Shown: positions 42,421 to 48,938 of the stretch, in pieces
Layout: the number at the start of each line of letters is the position of its first letter
Position numbering within the stretch: the first letter of the stretch is position 1
Source of the DNA: Candidatus Nitrosopelagicus sp.
Lineage (GTDB): Archaea > Thermoproteota > Nitrososphaeria > Nitrososphaerales > Nitrosopumilaceae
NCBI GenBank assembly: GCA_028345095.1
Contig: JAOMCQ010000007.1
Span: 1 to 48,938, forward strand
Length of the DNA stretch: 48,938 nucleotides
Direction of reading: 5' to 3'
Made by a program: the position numbers and the translations under genes
Notes under the pieces: generated by a model
The model's input: the letters and a program-made list of their open reading frames with translations, nothing else
Database searches by the model: none
Told to the model about the DNA's origin: nothing

Positions 42421-42460
42421 AGTAAAGAGTTTAATTGCAAATATTCGTTTTTTAAATTGC

Positions 42461-42532
42461 GGTGACGTGGCAGAGCGGTTATGCGTGAGCCTGCAAAGCT
42501 TATCTAAAGGGGTTCGACTCCCTTCGTCACCT
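42461..42532 (+). tRNA. tRNA-Cys (GCA)
   Basis: Acceptor stem GGTGACG pairs with CGTCACC, discriminator T at 42532, typical of tRNA-Cys. Anticodon stem TGAGC/GCTTA with loop CTGCAAA gives GCA. T arm AGGGG-TTCGACT-CCCTT is standard. No CCA is encoded and no intron is present. The last six bases are shared, antisense, with the end of the cupredoxin gene. Confidence 0.95.
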
Positions 42533-42946
42533 TTCTACTTTGATATTTCCTGCCATCCAAGGATGTAGGGTACAGTAGTAAGGATGCATTCCAGTCTCTT
42601 CAAATTTGTATGAAAAAGTTCCATAAGGATCCATATGTCCACTATCAAACATTCCATCAGGTTCTCCATAACTTCCACTAGTTACACTGTGAAATGCAGA
42701 ATCTTCATTTTTCCAAACTACAGGTTCATCAAGTTTCGTGACATAATACGATGGAATGTAACATTCAGGGTGGGGTCCACATGCAGGTCTTGCAGCTTTT
42801 ACAGGGATTGTAATCATGGCCTCAACTTCTTCAACTGTTTCAATTTCAACAATTTCTGTTTCAGTTTCTTCAAAATTCATTTGAGAAACTGCCCCAATTA
42901 TGGCAATAATTGCTATGATAGGGATAATGGCGATTTTCTTATTCAT
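42527..42946 (-). CDS. Plastocyanin-like blue copper protein
   Basis: 139 aa. Residues 1-22 are a signal anchor (hydrophobic run after MNKK). The cupredoxin domain has the type 1 copper ligands: His in SAFHSV, then C, H and M in YYCTLHPWM. An acidic linker (ETETEIVEIETVEEVEA) separates anchor and domain. Ammonia-oxidising archaea use many such proteins as electron carriers outside the cell. The stop codon lies inside the tRNA-Cys acceptor stem on the other strand. Confidence 0.9.
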   Translation of the reverse strand: MNKKIAIIPIIAIIAIIGAVSQMNFEETETEIVEIETVEEVEAMITIPVKAARPACGPHPECYIPSYYVTKLDEPVVWKNEDSAFHSVTSGSYGEPDGMFDSGHMDPYGTFSYKFEETGMHPYYCTLHPWMAGNIKVER

Positions 42947-43065
42947 ACCGGGTATAATCCATTTAGGAATTTAGAGCTAACCAATTGTCAAATAATTTCG
43001 GCGGGCTCTATAGGTCAATACTCAGTCATATCAATTTCTAAAAAGTACTTCTGATTAGTCTATGA

Positions 43066-44868
43066 ATGACACTAAGGTTATCTCGTAATCACCCTATTCT
43101 TCTTAAGGATGAATTAAAAGAAAAATCAAAAATGCCACCTAAGGTAATTAGTCTTTTCAACTACAGTGAAGAGGGACGCAGTATCATTGCAAAAAATGAA
43201 CCTCTTCAAGGATTCAAGAAATCTGTTCGAGATTCAATAGATGATGCAGTTAGTCATGCAACAAGTTCAGTTGGGAAAGGTCATGATTATCTAATTTGGA
43301 TGTTAACCAATATTTTTGAAGAAACAGAAGAAAATGCAGAGAATGCAATAATTGATGGTGCAAATGATTGTGGAATTGATGCAGTATTACGTTATGAAAA
43401 AGAAATTTTACTTATTCAATCAAAATTTGGAGAATCTCACGATATAGGAATGATTGATAAATTTGTTAAAGACGTTGAACGATTCAAAAATGCAGAACAA
43501 TCCATTATCAAGCGTAATGAATTGTCATATCTTTGGAACGAGATTAATCAAAAAGGTGTTAAAATCAATCTCGCATACATCACAGATCAAGAGGCGGAAT
43601 ACCAAAGCGATGTCGTCAGAGTCATAGACTTTGATGAAACTTGTCGTGAGTTAAATCAACGTAAAATGAGACCTGAAAAAGACCAAAAAGTAACTCTGAA
43701 TTACATAGAGGGTTTTTCGATAGATAATATTTTTCAATGTTACATGGATGCAGCAGAAGTAGCTAAATTAGTAGAGAAAAATGCGTGGATTACAGATAAT
43801 AATCTTAGACATCATTTAGGGCACAGGGTAAAAGTAAACAAAGGAATTAAGCAAACCTTAGAAGAATGTCCTGAGAGATTTGCTGAATATAACAATGGAC
43901 TTACAGTAACATGTGTAGAAAATGAACATAATAAAAATAGGAAACAGATGACATTAGATTCACCAGTAATTGTTAACGGTGCTCAAACTTCACATCAAAT
44001 ACTAGACAGATCTAAAAAAACAAAAAACATGATAGCAAAAGTTCCTGTAAAAATTGTCATAACAAGAGATGTAGAACAGCAAAAGAATATCACGCGATTT
44101 AGTAACACTCAGAATGCAGTCAAAGGAAAAGATCATTTAGCCTTAGAAGATTTTTGGAAATCTATTAGCTTTCAAATGGAAACACGTGTTGGTTACTTTT
44201 TTGAATACCAAACAGGCTCTTGGGATTCAAAATTAGACGCCGGTCAAAAAGCAAAATTCCATGGTAATGAAGTTTTTAATCAATACCTACCGGTAAGCCA
44301 TAAAAAGAAACTAACAGCAAAAGATGCAATTCAAACTTTTGTCTCATATTTCAAACAAAATCCTACTGGAGCATACCAATCAATTTCTAAATTTTTACCT
44401 GGTGGCGCAGAATATGATAAGATCTTCACCGAAGAAATAATGGATGATTATAGGACATTCTTGTATCCTACTCTAATAATGGAATGTGCTAAAAATGAAT
44501 TCGAGTATGGTCCTAAGAATAAAGTTCACCCATTCAAACGATATTCAACAATATTTTTTGTTGCAGTTGCGGGTAAAATTATCCACGAGTATATTTTAGA
44601 AACATCAGAAGAATTTGAAAATGATATAGATAGAATGGAGAACATCATTAAAGACGTCGAGTTATTCAAGAAAATTTTGAGCCTCATAGACACTGTTGTA
44701 ACCCAAGTATTGTCCAGTCCAGATTTAATAAAAGAATTAGAAAAAGTAAACAATTCTCCTCATAATCTATTCGCAAGTGGAATTTGGAATAATGATATGA
44801 AAAAAGTAATCCAACACTATATTGGATTCCAAGAAAAAGAAATTGATGAAATTAAAAGTTTGATTTAG
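43066..44868 (+). CDS. AIPR-family putative abortive-infection / phage-resistance protein
   Basis: 600 aa. The N-terminus has a restriction-nuclease-like core: DGANDCGID at 97-105 and IQSK at 117-120, the D...QxK pattern of Mrr-type nucleases. The AIPR signature follows: FAEYNNGLTVTC (about 272-283) and SPVIVNGAQTSHQI (about 299-312). The rest is helical. Family members act against phage, but the mode of action is poorly known. It has no adjacent methylase. Codon use shows slightly more CGN Arg than neighbours, a weak hint of transfer, and it lies 0.5 kb from tRNA-Cys. Confidence 0.85.
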   Translation: MTLRLSRNHPILLKDELKEKSKMPPKVISLFNYSEEGRSIIAKNEPLQGFKKSVRDSIDDAVSHATSSVGKGHDYLIWMLTNIFEETEENAENAIIDGANDCGIDAVLRYEKEILLIQSKFGESHDIGMIDKFVKDVERFKNAEQSIIKRNELSYLWNEINQKGVKINLAYITDQEAEYQSDVVRVIDFDETCRELNQRKMRPEKDQKVTLNYIEGFSIDNIFQCYMDAAEVAKLVEKNAWITDNNLRHHLGHRVKVNKGIKQTLEECPERFAEYNNGLTVTCVENEHNKNRKQMTLDSPVIVNGAQTSHQILDRSKKTKNMIAKVPVKIVITRDVEQQKNITRFSNTQNAVKGKDHLALEDFWKSISFQMETRVGYFFEYQTGSWDSKLDAGQKAKFHGNEVFNQYLPVSHKKKLTAKDAIQTFVSYFKQNPTGAYQSISKFLPGGAEYDKIFTEEIMDDYRTFLYPTLIMECAKNEFEYGPKNKVHPFKRYSTIFFVAVAGKIIHEYILETSEEFENDIDRMENIIKDVELFKKILSLIDTVVTQVLSSPDLIKELEKVNNSPHNLFASGIWNNDMKKVIQHYIGFQEKEIDEIKSLI

Positions 44869-44915
44869 AATAAAGGTAACAATCCGGCCAGTGTAAAATC
44901 TTGCAGGAGGTTACA

Positions 44916-44960
44916 TTGACCAGACTATTACCGATCATCATATCAGATAGTAGTATTTAA
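44916..44960 (+). CDS. Possible 14-codon mini-ORF with strong Shine-Dalgarno
   Basis: AGGAGGT (44905-44911) sits four bases before a TTG that opens a 14-aa frame ending TAA at 44960. There is nothing else in the 144-base gap except the promoter of the next gene. It could be a leader peptide or chance; low confidence. Confidence 0.25.
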   Translation: MTRLLPIIISDSSI

Positions 44961-44983
44961 CGTCATTTTTTTCGGCAAATGAT

Positions 44984-44990
44984 TTTATAA
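44984..44990 (+). promoter_or_regulatory. TATA box of the 55-aa zinc protein gene
   Basis: TTTATAA centred 26 bases before the ATG at 45013. Confidence 0.6.
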
Positions 44991-45012
44991 CCAAATTTGC
45001 TCTGGAGATTGT

Positions 45013-45180
45013 ATGGGTAAATGTACACAATGTAATCAAGACGTTGGAGAAACTCCTTACAATCCAATGCCAGAATGGAAAATGGAAGCACCACTATGCA
45101 GTAAATGTTATTCCAGTAAACTTGAAGAATTTTATCCTGGTGAACATATCAGAGTTAATCGTTTAACTGAAAATGATTAA
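45013..45180 (+). CDS. Small zinc-binding protein, 55 aa
   Basis: An ATG-to-TAA frame. CTQCNQDV and LCSKCYSS supply two CxxC pairs, so one zinc site is likely. A well-placed TATA box (44984-44990) supports it as a leaderless gene. It shares a TTAA stop overlap with the next convergent gene. No known family beyond small zinc ribbons. Confidence 0.75.
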   Translation: MGKCTQCNQDVGETPYNPMPEWKMEAPLCSKCYSSKLEEFYPGEHIRVNRLTEND

Positions 45181-45761
45181 TTAGTTTTAGAGTATTTATT
45201 TCTGTTAAGACAATTCCATGCTAATGCATCATCTTTCACATCATCTTCTGACAAAAATTTGATATTTGTTACTACCTTTTTCTTTTTTAGTATATTCAAT
45301 TGGAATGTATCAAATTTTGTACAGTCACAAATTTCGTACAGGCATGCATTATTCTCATCATGGTCGTCTTTTCGGTGTCCACAATCACATAATGCATCAT
45401 TTTTTACTTTTTTTATATCTCTGGTATAAATTCCAAAGCGCATGTATGCACTTCCTTGATGACCTTTTTTGAAACGCTCATAATTTCCAGATTTTTCTAG
45501 TATTTTGTAAAAGTATTTGTTAGTGTCTGGACGTCTAGAGTCAGCACCCATTACAAACCAATAATCATCGCCAGTTTCCACAAATCGAATTTTAATTGTA
45601 TGATCGTTCCACCAGTGCATAGTTTCATACCATAGATCTCGAGCTGGTTTGTTTTCATTAAACATTAAAACTATATTCATCCGAATGTCAAAATATCGAT
45701 ATGCAACTCCAAGAAAATCCTCATACCAAGAGATCGATGGACTTTCAGACACGTTTGACAA
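45177..45761 (-). CDS. Hypothetical protein with Cys/His cluster
   Basis: 194 aa. The N-terminal 120 residues are aromatic-rich with charged strands (MHWWNDHTIKIRFVETG, DDYWFVMGADSRR). The C-terminal third has CDCGHRKDDHDENNACLYEI and CDC, giving C125, C127, H129, H134, C140, C145 and C147, a likely zinc cluster. No family is recognised. It lies in the accessory stretch next to the AIPR gene. Confidence 0.7.
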   Translation of the reverse strand: MSNVSESPSISWYEDFLGVAYRYFDIRMNIVLMFNENKPARDLWYETMHWWNDHTIKIRFVETGDDYWFVMGADSRRPDTNKYFYKILEKSGNYERFKKGHQGSAYMRFGIYTRDIKKVKNDALCDCGHRKDDHDENNACLYEICDCTKFDTFQLNILKKKKVVTNIKFLSEDDVKDDALAWNCLNRNKYSKTN

Positions 45762-45793
45762 ACAATTTTTGCCTATTTATCTCATCATAGATT

Positions 45794-45804
45794 GAGTAAT
45801 ACTC
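45794..45804. promoter_or_regulatory. Palindrome next to a TATA box (possible autoregulatory operator)
   Basis: GAGTAATACTC is an exact 5-1-5 palindrome directly before TTATAT (45805-45810), which is 27 bases from the ATG at 45834. Position over the BRE region suggests an operator for the winged-helix protein encoded downstream. Confidence 0.45.
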
Positions 45805-45833
45805 TTATATCTCATTAGAGAATTTGTTGATAT

Positions 45834-46112
45834 ATGACCTATAGAACTAGTATGCAAATTGTAGCAGATGTACTAACAGTTACGGAACAAACAGGTCAAG
45901 AAGGTATTAAAACTACATCACTTCTTACAAAGGCTAATCTTTCACATTCTAGATTAGAGAAATTTGTGAAGAATTTGACTGGTGCAGGATTAATAAACAA
46001 AATAGAATTTGATGGTAGAAATACATTCGTCATAACTGAAAAAGGTAGACAATATCTAGAGTCATATGAGAAATTTTCAGATCTAGCAGGATCTTTTGGA
46101 CTAGATTTATAA
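45834..46112 (+). CDS. Winged-helix transcription regulator (paralogue of 38706)
   Basis: 92 aa. Helix-turn-helix TTSLLTKANLSHSRLEKFVK, wing NKIEFDGRNTFVITE, and final helix ending GSFGLDL. It closely follows the pattern of the 95-aa regulator at 38706. It probably represses or activates a nearby gene, possibly its own, given the palindrome. Target unknown. Confidence 0.8.
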   Translation: MTYRTSMQIVADVLTVTEQTGQEGIKTTSLLTKANLSHSRLEKFVKNLTGAGLINKIEFDGRNTFVITEKGRQYLESYEKFSDLAGSFGLDL

Positions 46113-46113
46113 T

Positions 46114-46332
46114 TTATTTTCTGAATTTCTTTCTTCTTTCACGTCTAAGTCGTTGTTGTTCTTTACGTGTTTGCATAGAACTGTAAAGTATAATGACTAT
46201 TGCACCACCTATTGATACAAAGAATAGACCGGTGTAAGGTTCTTCACGTAAACCACCTTCAGTTGGATCAACATATGCAATAGGGATTCCTATCAACATA
46301 CAACAGAGTATAACCATAAGATACTTGTTCAT
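46114..46332 (-). CDS. Small two-helix membrane protein
   Basis: 72 aa. Two hydrophobic helices (about 4-21 and 35-52) and a strongly basic tail (RKEQQRLRRERRKKFRK). Function unknown. It starts 45 bases from a similar divergent small membrane protein at 46378, which also has two helices and a basic end. Confidence 0.65.
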   Translation of the reverse strand: MNKYLMVILCCMLIGIPIAYVDPTEGGLREEPYTGLFFVSIGGAIVIILYSSMQTRKEQQRLRRERRKKFRK

Positions 46333-46377
46333 GATAATACAAAATCATTAAATCATTTATCTGTTTTATCATTATTG

Positions 46378-46560
46378 ATGTCTAAAGGATTAGAGTTAGT
46401 AGGTTTTGCATTAATTGGAGGAACAATTGTTTCATTTATTGGTATGGGGGATTCAGAATTACGTTGGCCAGTTTTTTGGGGATGCGCAATAGGTGCACTT
46501 GCAATTATATTTTATAGAAAGCGTCAAAGAAAAAAACAAGATCAGAATTTCTCAAAATAG
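46378..46560 (+). CDS. Small two-helix membrane protein
   Basis: 60 aa from the ATG at 46378 (a TTG one codon earlier is less likely). Helices at about 5-24 and 30-46, tail YRKRQRKKQDQNFSK. Same layout as the divergent neighbour at 46114. Function unknown. Confidence 0.6.
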   Translation: MSKGLELVGFALIGGTIVSFIGMGDSELRWPVFWGCAIGALAIIFYRKRQRKKQDQNFSK

Positions 46561-46594
46561 ATCAATAGCTCAATCAAAACTACACCGGCAGATC

Positions 46595-46600
46595 TATAAA
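46595..46600 (+). promoter_or_regulatory. TATA box before a 24-aa ORF
   Basis: TATAAA, about 31 bases before the ATG at 46629. It is preceded by a short gene-free stretch. Confidence 0.4.
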
Positions 46601-46628
46601 GGACTAAGGAAACATTTTCTTAGTAAAC

Positions 46629-46703
46629 ATGGAAGAAAAGATCGAATGGTGGAAAGGATTAGGAGAAGAGCTCCAAACAGATATTGAAATTTTAATAGAA
46701 TAA
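46629..46703 (+). CDS. Possible 24-aa acidic ORF
   Basis: An ATG-to-TAA frame of 24 residues starting MEEKIEWWKGLGEELQT, amphipathic and acidic. It follows a TATAAA box. A longer basic 64-aa reading in another frame across this region has no promoter. Real expression is uncertain. Confidence 0.35.
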   Translation: MEEKIEWWKGLGEELQTDIEILIE

Positions 46704-46717
46704 AATTATTACAGATG

Positions 46718-47866
46718 TTACAGATTTTTTATTACAAGGTTTTGTTGTTTTTTAGTAATTTGAGGGTAAAGAGGTAATGATAAAAATTCTTTAAAGAGTT
46801 TTTTGCTATTAGTTTTTCCATATTTTTTATATACAGAAAATTCATGTAGAGGTTTATAATGAACAGAACTCCGTATTCCGTTTTTCAGAAATTTTTGAAA
46901 AACCATATCTCGAGAATATGATTTAGATTTTTTGATTCTTAAAACATAAAGATGACATGAGTGAACTTCATTCTTTTCCATTTTGGGAGTGATTAGACCT
47001 ATTTTTTTCTTAAGAGATAAATTGTAATAATGAAACGCATTTTGTCGTTTTTTATTATTTGGGATTAATCTTTTAAGCTGATTTGCTCCTAATGCAGATC
47101 TTATTTCATCTAATCTATAATTATAACCAGGAAGTAAAACATCATAATCCCAAGGTTTTCCCTTGTTAGAGAATCTATCTTGCAAAGATTTCATTATTCC
47201 ATGATTCCGTAAAAGTTTTATTTTTTCTGCAATTTTTTTAGAGTTTGTAATTACCATTCCACCTTCAAAAGTGGTTAAATTTTTTGTCGGATAGAAACTA
47301 AAGCATCCTGTTTCACCAAAAGTTCCAACATGTTTTTTATTAATTCGACTTCCAATTCCATGTGCACAATCCTCAATGATTTTCAGATTATATTTTTTGG
47401 CAAGATTTTTAATTTTTAACATTTGACATGGTTTTCCTGCAAAATGAACAGGAATAATCGCTTTAGTTCTTTTTGTGATGGATTTTTCTATTGAAGAAAG
47501 TGATATGTTGAAATCATCTTCAGAAACATCTGCAATAACAGGAGTTGCATTAGTAAATATTACAGCATTTGCCGTAGCAACAAAAGTAATGTCAGGAACA
47601 ATCACTTCATCACCTTTTCCAATACCAATTGCTTTTAATGAAAGTTGGAGTGCTGCAGTAGCATTAGATACACCAATTGCATACTTGGATCCCGTAAATT
47701 TTGCAAATTTATTTTCAAAGTTTTTTAGATTTGGTCCATCAGTGAGTAAATTATTATTTAATACTTGAAGAATTATTTTTTTGTCATTACTAGTTATTTC
47801 TGGCAAAACAAATGGGACTTTAATTTTTGAGTCGTTAAATGCATCAATTTTTTTTGTTTTTTTCAT
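46718..47866 (-). CDS. DegT/DnrJ/EryC1/StrS-type aminotransferase
   Basis: 382 aa PLP enzyme. GVSNATAALQLSLKA binds the cofactor phosphate, PDITFVATANAV is typical, the active-site Lys is in SFYPTKNLTTFEGG, and the C-terminal GYNYRLDEIRSALGANQL block is diagnostic. It makes amino sugars (NDP-4-amino sugars) for surface glycans. The glycosyltransferase upstream on the same strand supports a glycan cluster. Confidence 0.9.
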   Translation of the reverse strand: MKKTKKIDAFNDSKIKVPFVLPEITSNDKKIILQVLNNNLLTDGPNLKNFENKFAKFTGSKYAIGVSNATAALQLSLKAIGIGKGDEVIVPDITFVATANAVIFTNATPVIADVSEDDFNISLSSIEKSITKRTKAIIPVHFAGKPCQMLKIKNLAKKYNLKIIEDCAHGIGSRINKKHVGTFGETGCFSFYPTKNLTTFEGGMVITNSKKIAEKIKLLRNHGIMKSLQDRFSNKGKPWDYDVLLPGYNYRLDEIRSALGANQLKRLIPNNKKRQNAFHYYNLSLKKKIGLITPKMEKNEVHSCHLYVLRIKKSKSYSRDMVFQKFLKNGIRSSVHYKPLHEFSVYKKYGKTNSKKLFKEFLSLPLYPQITKKQQNLVIKNL

Positions 47867-47888
47867 AATATTACATATTTTTAATAAT

Positions 47889-48938
47889 TTATCTATTAAT
47901 CAGTTTATTATAGACCTTAAGAATTTTTTCAGTCATGGATTTTGAGTTACATTCATTCTGTACTAACTCATAACCAGCTTGCCCCAATCTCGTACATTCA
48001 TCCGGATTATCAACTAATTTCATAATCTGAATTGCTAAATTTTTAAAATCTTCATTTTCAACTAACACACAATTTTCTCCATTGCTAATTGTAGAAGGTA
48101 TTCCATGTACATTTGTACTAATAACAGATTTTTTAAAAACAAATCCTTCTAATGGTGTTAATGGCGATAATTCCCATCTAGATGGTAAAACTAAAAATTC
48201 TGTTTCACGGTAAGCAGCTATCACATCATTTCTACTTGGATTCTTAATTACACATACTATATCTTCAAGATTAAATTTTTTTATAATATCAAACATTTGT
48301 TTTTGAAATCCAAAATCAACACCCATTATAACAAATTTAATTTTGTTTGAAAGATTTGTATTTTTAATAATTTTTATAGAATTTAATAAAATATCAATTC
48401 CTTTTACTTTTGCAAATCTACCAAGAAATAGAATAAATGGTACATCAATATTGTATTTTTCTTTGAAATTAAGGGTATCAGTTGTAAATGATGATATATT
48501 CACACCATTTTTTATAATAGAAATTTTTTTTGTATTATCTAAACTAAGACGATTATCAAGAAAGATTTGTTTTTCATATTCATTAGCCACAATAATTTTT
48601 GATGCCTGTCTAATGATAAATTTGATAAAAGGAGATTGTAATCTATAAAGAAGTTTTTGGAGTACGGAATTACCAATAAGATCAGGATGTGTTGTGAGAC
48701 CTCCCTGATCAGATATGATTAATGGGATATTCTTTTTTCTTGCAACAATTGCGGCTACAAATGATTGAAAACTTCTTAATCCAATCGTATGTATTATATC
48801 ATTATTATCATGCATCATTTGAAAATATATTCCAGGATTTACAAAAAATAATTGTATGTGAAACCAAACATGTGAACGTATTATATGAAAATTATCAATT
48901 TTTTCTTTTTTTGGTAAATTTTTGTTAAAGGTATGAGG
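47889..48938 (-). CDS. Glycosyltransferase family 4 protein, 5' end beyond window
   Basis: The frame is open through base 48938, so the N-terminus is outside the window; ATG codons at 48815-48818 are internal. Visible: HTIGLRSFQSFVAAIVARK, ISDQGGLTTHPDLIG, KIIVANEYEK, the start of the second Rossmann lobe ILFLGRFAKVKGIDILL, and ELSPLTPLEGFVFKKSVI with the nucleotide-sugar binding Glu. It likely builds a surface polysaccharide or glycoprotein glycan. Confidence 0.9.
   Translation of the reverse strand, partial: PHTFNKNLPKKEKIDNFHIIRSHVWFHIQLFFVNPGIYFQMMHDNNDIIHTIGLRSFQSFVAAIVARKKNIPLIISDQGGLTTHPDLIGNSVLQKLLYRLQSPFIKFIIRQASKIIVANEYEKQIFLDNRLSLDNTKKISIIKNGVNISSFTTDTLNFKEKYNIDVPFILFLGRFAKVKGIDILLNSIKIIKNTNLSNKIKFVIMGVDFGFQKQMFDIIKKFNLEDIVCVIKNPSRNDVIAAYRETEFLVLPSRWELSPLTPLEGFVFKKSVISTNVHGIPSTISNGENCVLVENEDFKNLAIQIMKLVDNPDECTRLGQAGYELVQNECNSKSMTEKILKVYNKLINR

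Noticed and set aside
42461-44868. Integrative element inserted at tRNA-Cys
   Set aside because: No integrase and no direct repeat of the tRNA 3' end was found downstream up to 45 kb.
46493-46687. 64-aa basic ORF
   Set aside because: It begins inside a better supported membrane-protein gene, has no promoter or RBS, and has the composition of a shifted frame.

Overview
This window looks like chromosomal DNA of an ammonia-oxidising Nitrososphaerota (Thaumarchaeota) archaeon of the Nitrosopumilus type. By eye it is very AT-rich and gene-dense. It combines archaeal genes (Pus10, SRP54/SRP19, aIF5A, aIF1A, aIF2-beta, TFB, Gar1, topoisomerase VI, histone, Dph6, RIO1, eukaryote-type S8e/S17e/S24e/S27ae) with thaumarchaeal traits: ScpA/ScpB, a plastocyanin-like blue copper protein, and large secreted Ig-like repeat proteins. 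Many genes have a TATA-like box about 26-28 bases before the start codon, the pattern expected for leaderless mRNAs. A few genes instead carry a clear Shine-Dalgarno motif.

Layout. 1-4700: a truncated Lys/Ala-rich protein, a secreted protein, a 38-aa ORF, an OLD-like ATPase, a membrane protein and a GalT-like enzyme. 4800-12400: ApgM, DUF309, S24e-S27ae, a putative metallopeptidase, then a minus-strand translation/secretion block (aIF5A, Dph6, SRP54, Pus10). 12453-12575: intron-containing tRNA-Tyr, followed by an alcohol dehydrogenase. 13.7-20.2 kb: ScpA-ScpB, S8e-SRP19, Gar1-TFB, then SufC, a chlorite-dismutase-like protein, DUF1802 and an aldo/keto reductase. 20.2-25.7 kb: a large Ig-like secreted protein, purine/methylthioadenosine salvage (Apt, MtaP), small conserved proteins and a membrane-anchored Hsp20-like protein. 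25.6-31.3 kb: a long minus-strand operon of aIF2-beta, DUF424, aIF1A, RIO1, a Dim2-like KH protein, Top6B and Top6A. 31.4-38.6 kb: DUF373, UppS, Nudix, PyrF, PurA, several zinc-ribbon proteins and a 7-TM protein. 38.7-42.5 kb: a winged-helix regulator, Sua5, a THUMP protein, a Urm1/MoaD-like–Cgi121 fusion, S17e, TatD, a histone and tRNA-Cys. 42.5-46.7 kb: a cupredoxin, then a short accessory stretch with an AIPR-family putative phage-defence protein, Cys-rich proteins and a second winged-helix regulator. 46.7 kb to the end: the start of a surface-glycan cluster (DegT-type aminotransferase, group 4 glycosyltransferase).

The most notable observation is one ORF joining an Urm1/MoaD-type ubiquitin-like domain, ending in Gly-Gly at residues 84-85, to a C-terminal Cgi121 (KEOPS) domain. 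It faces a Sua5 + THUMP gene pair, so tRNA t6A and ubiquitin-like functions meet at one locus. The second is UppS: its conserved N-terminal helix is encoded upstream of the first ATG, in a stretch with no canonical start codon but with a Shine-Dalgarno motif placed before AUU codons.
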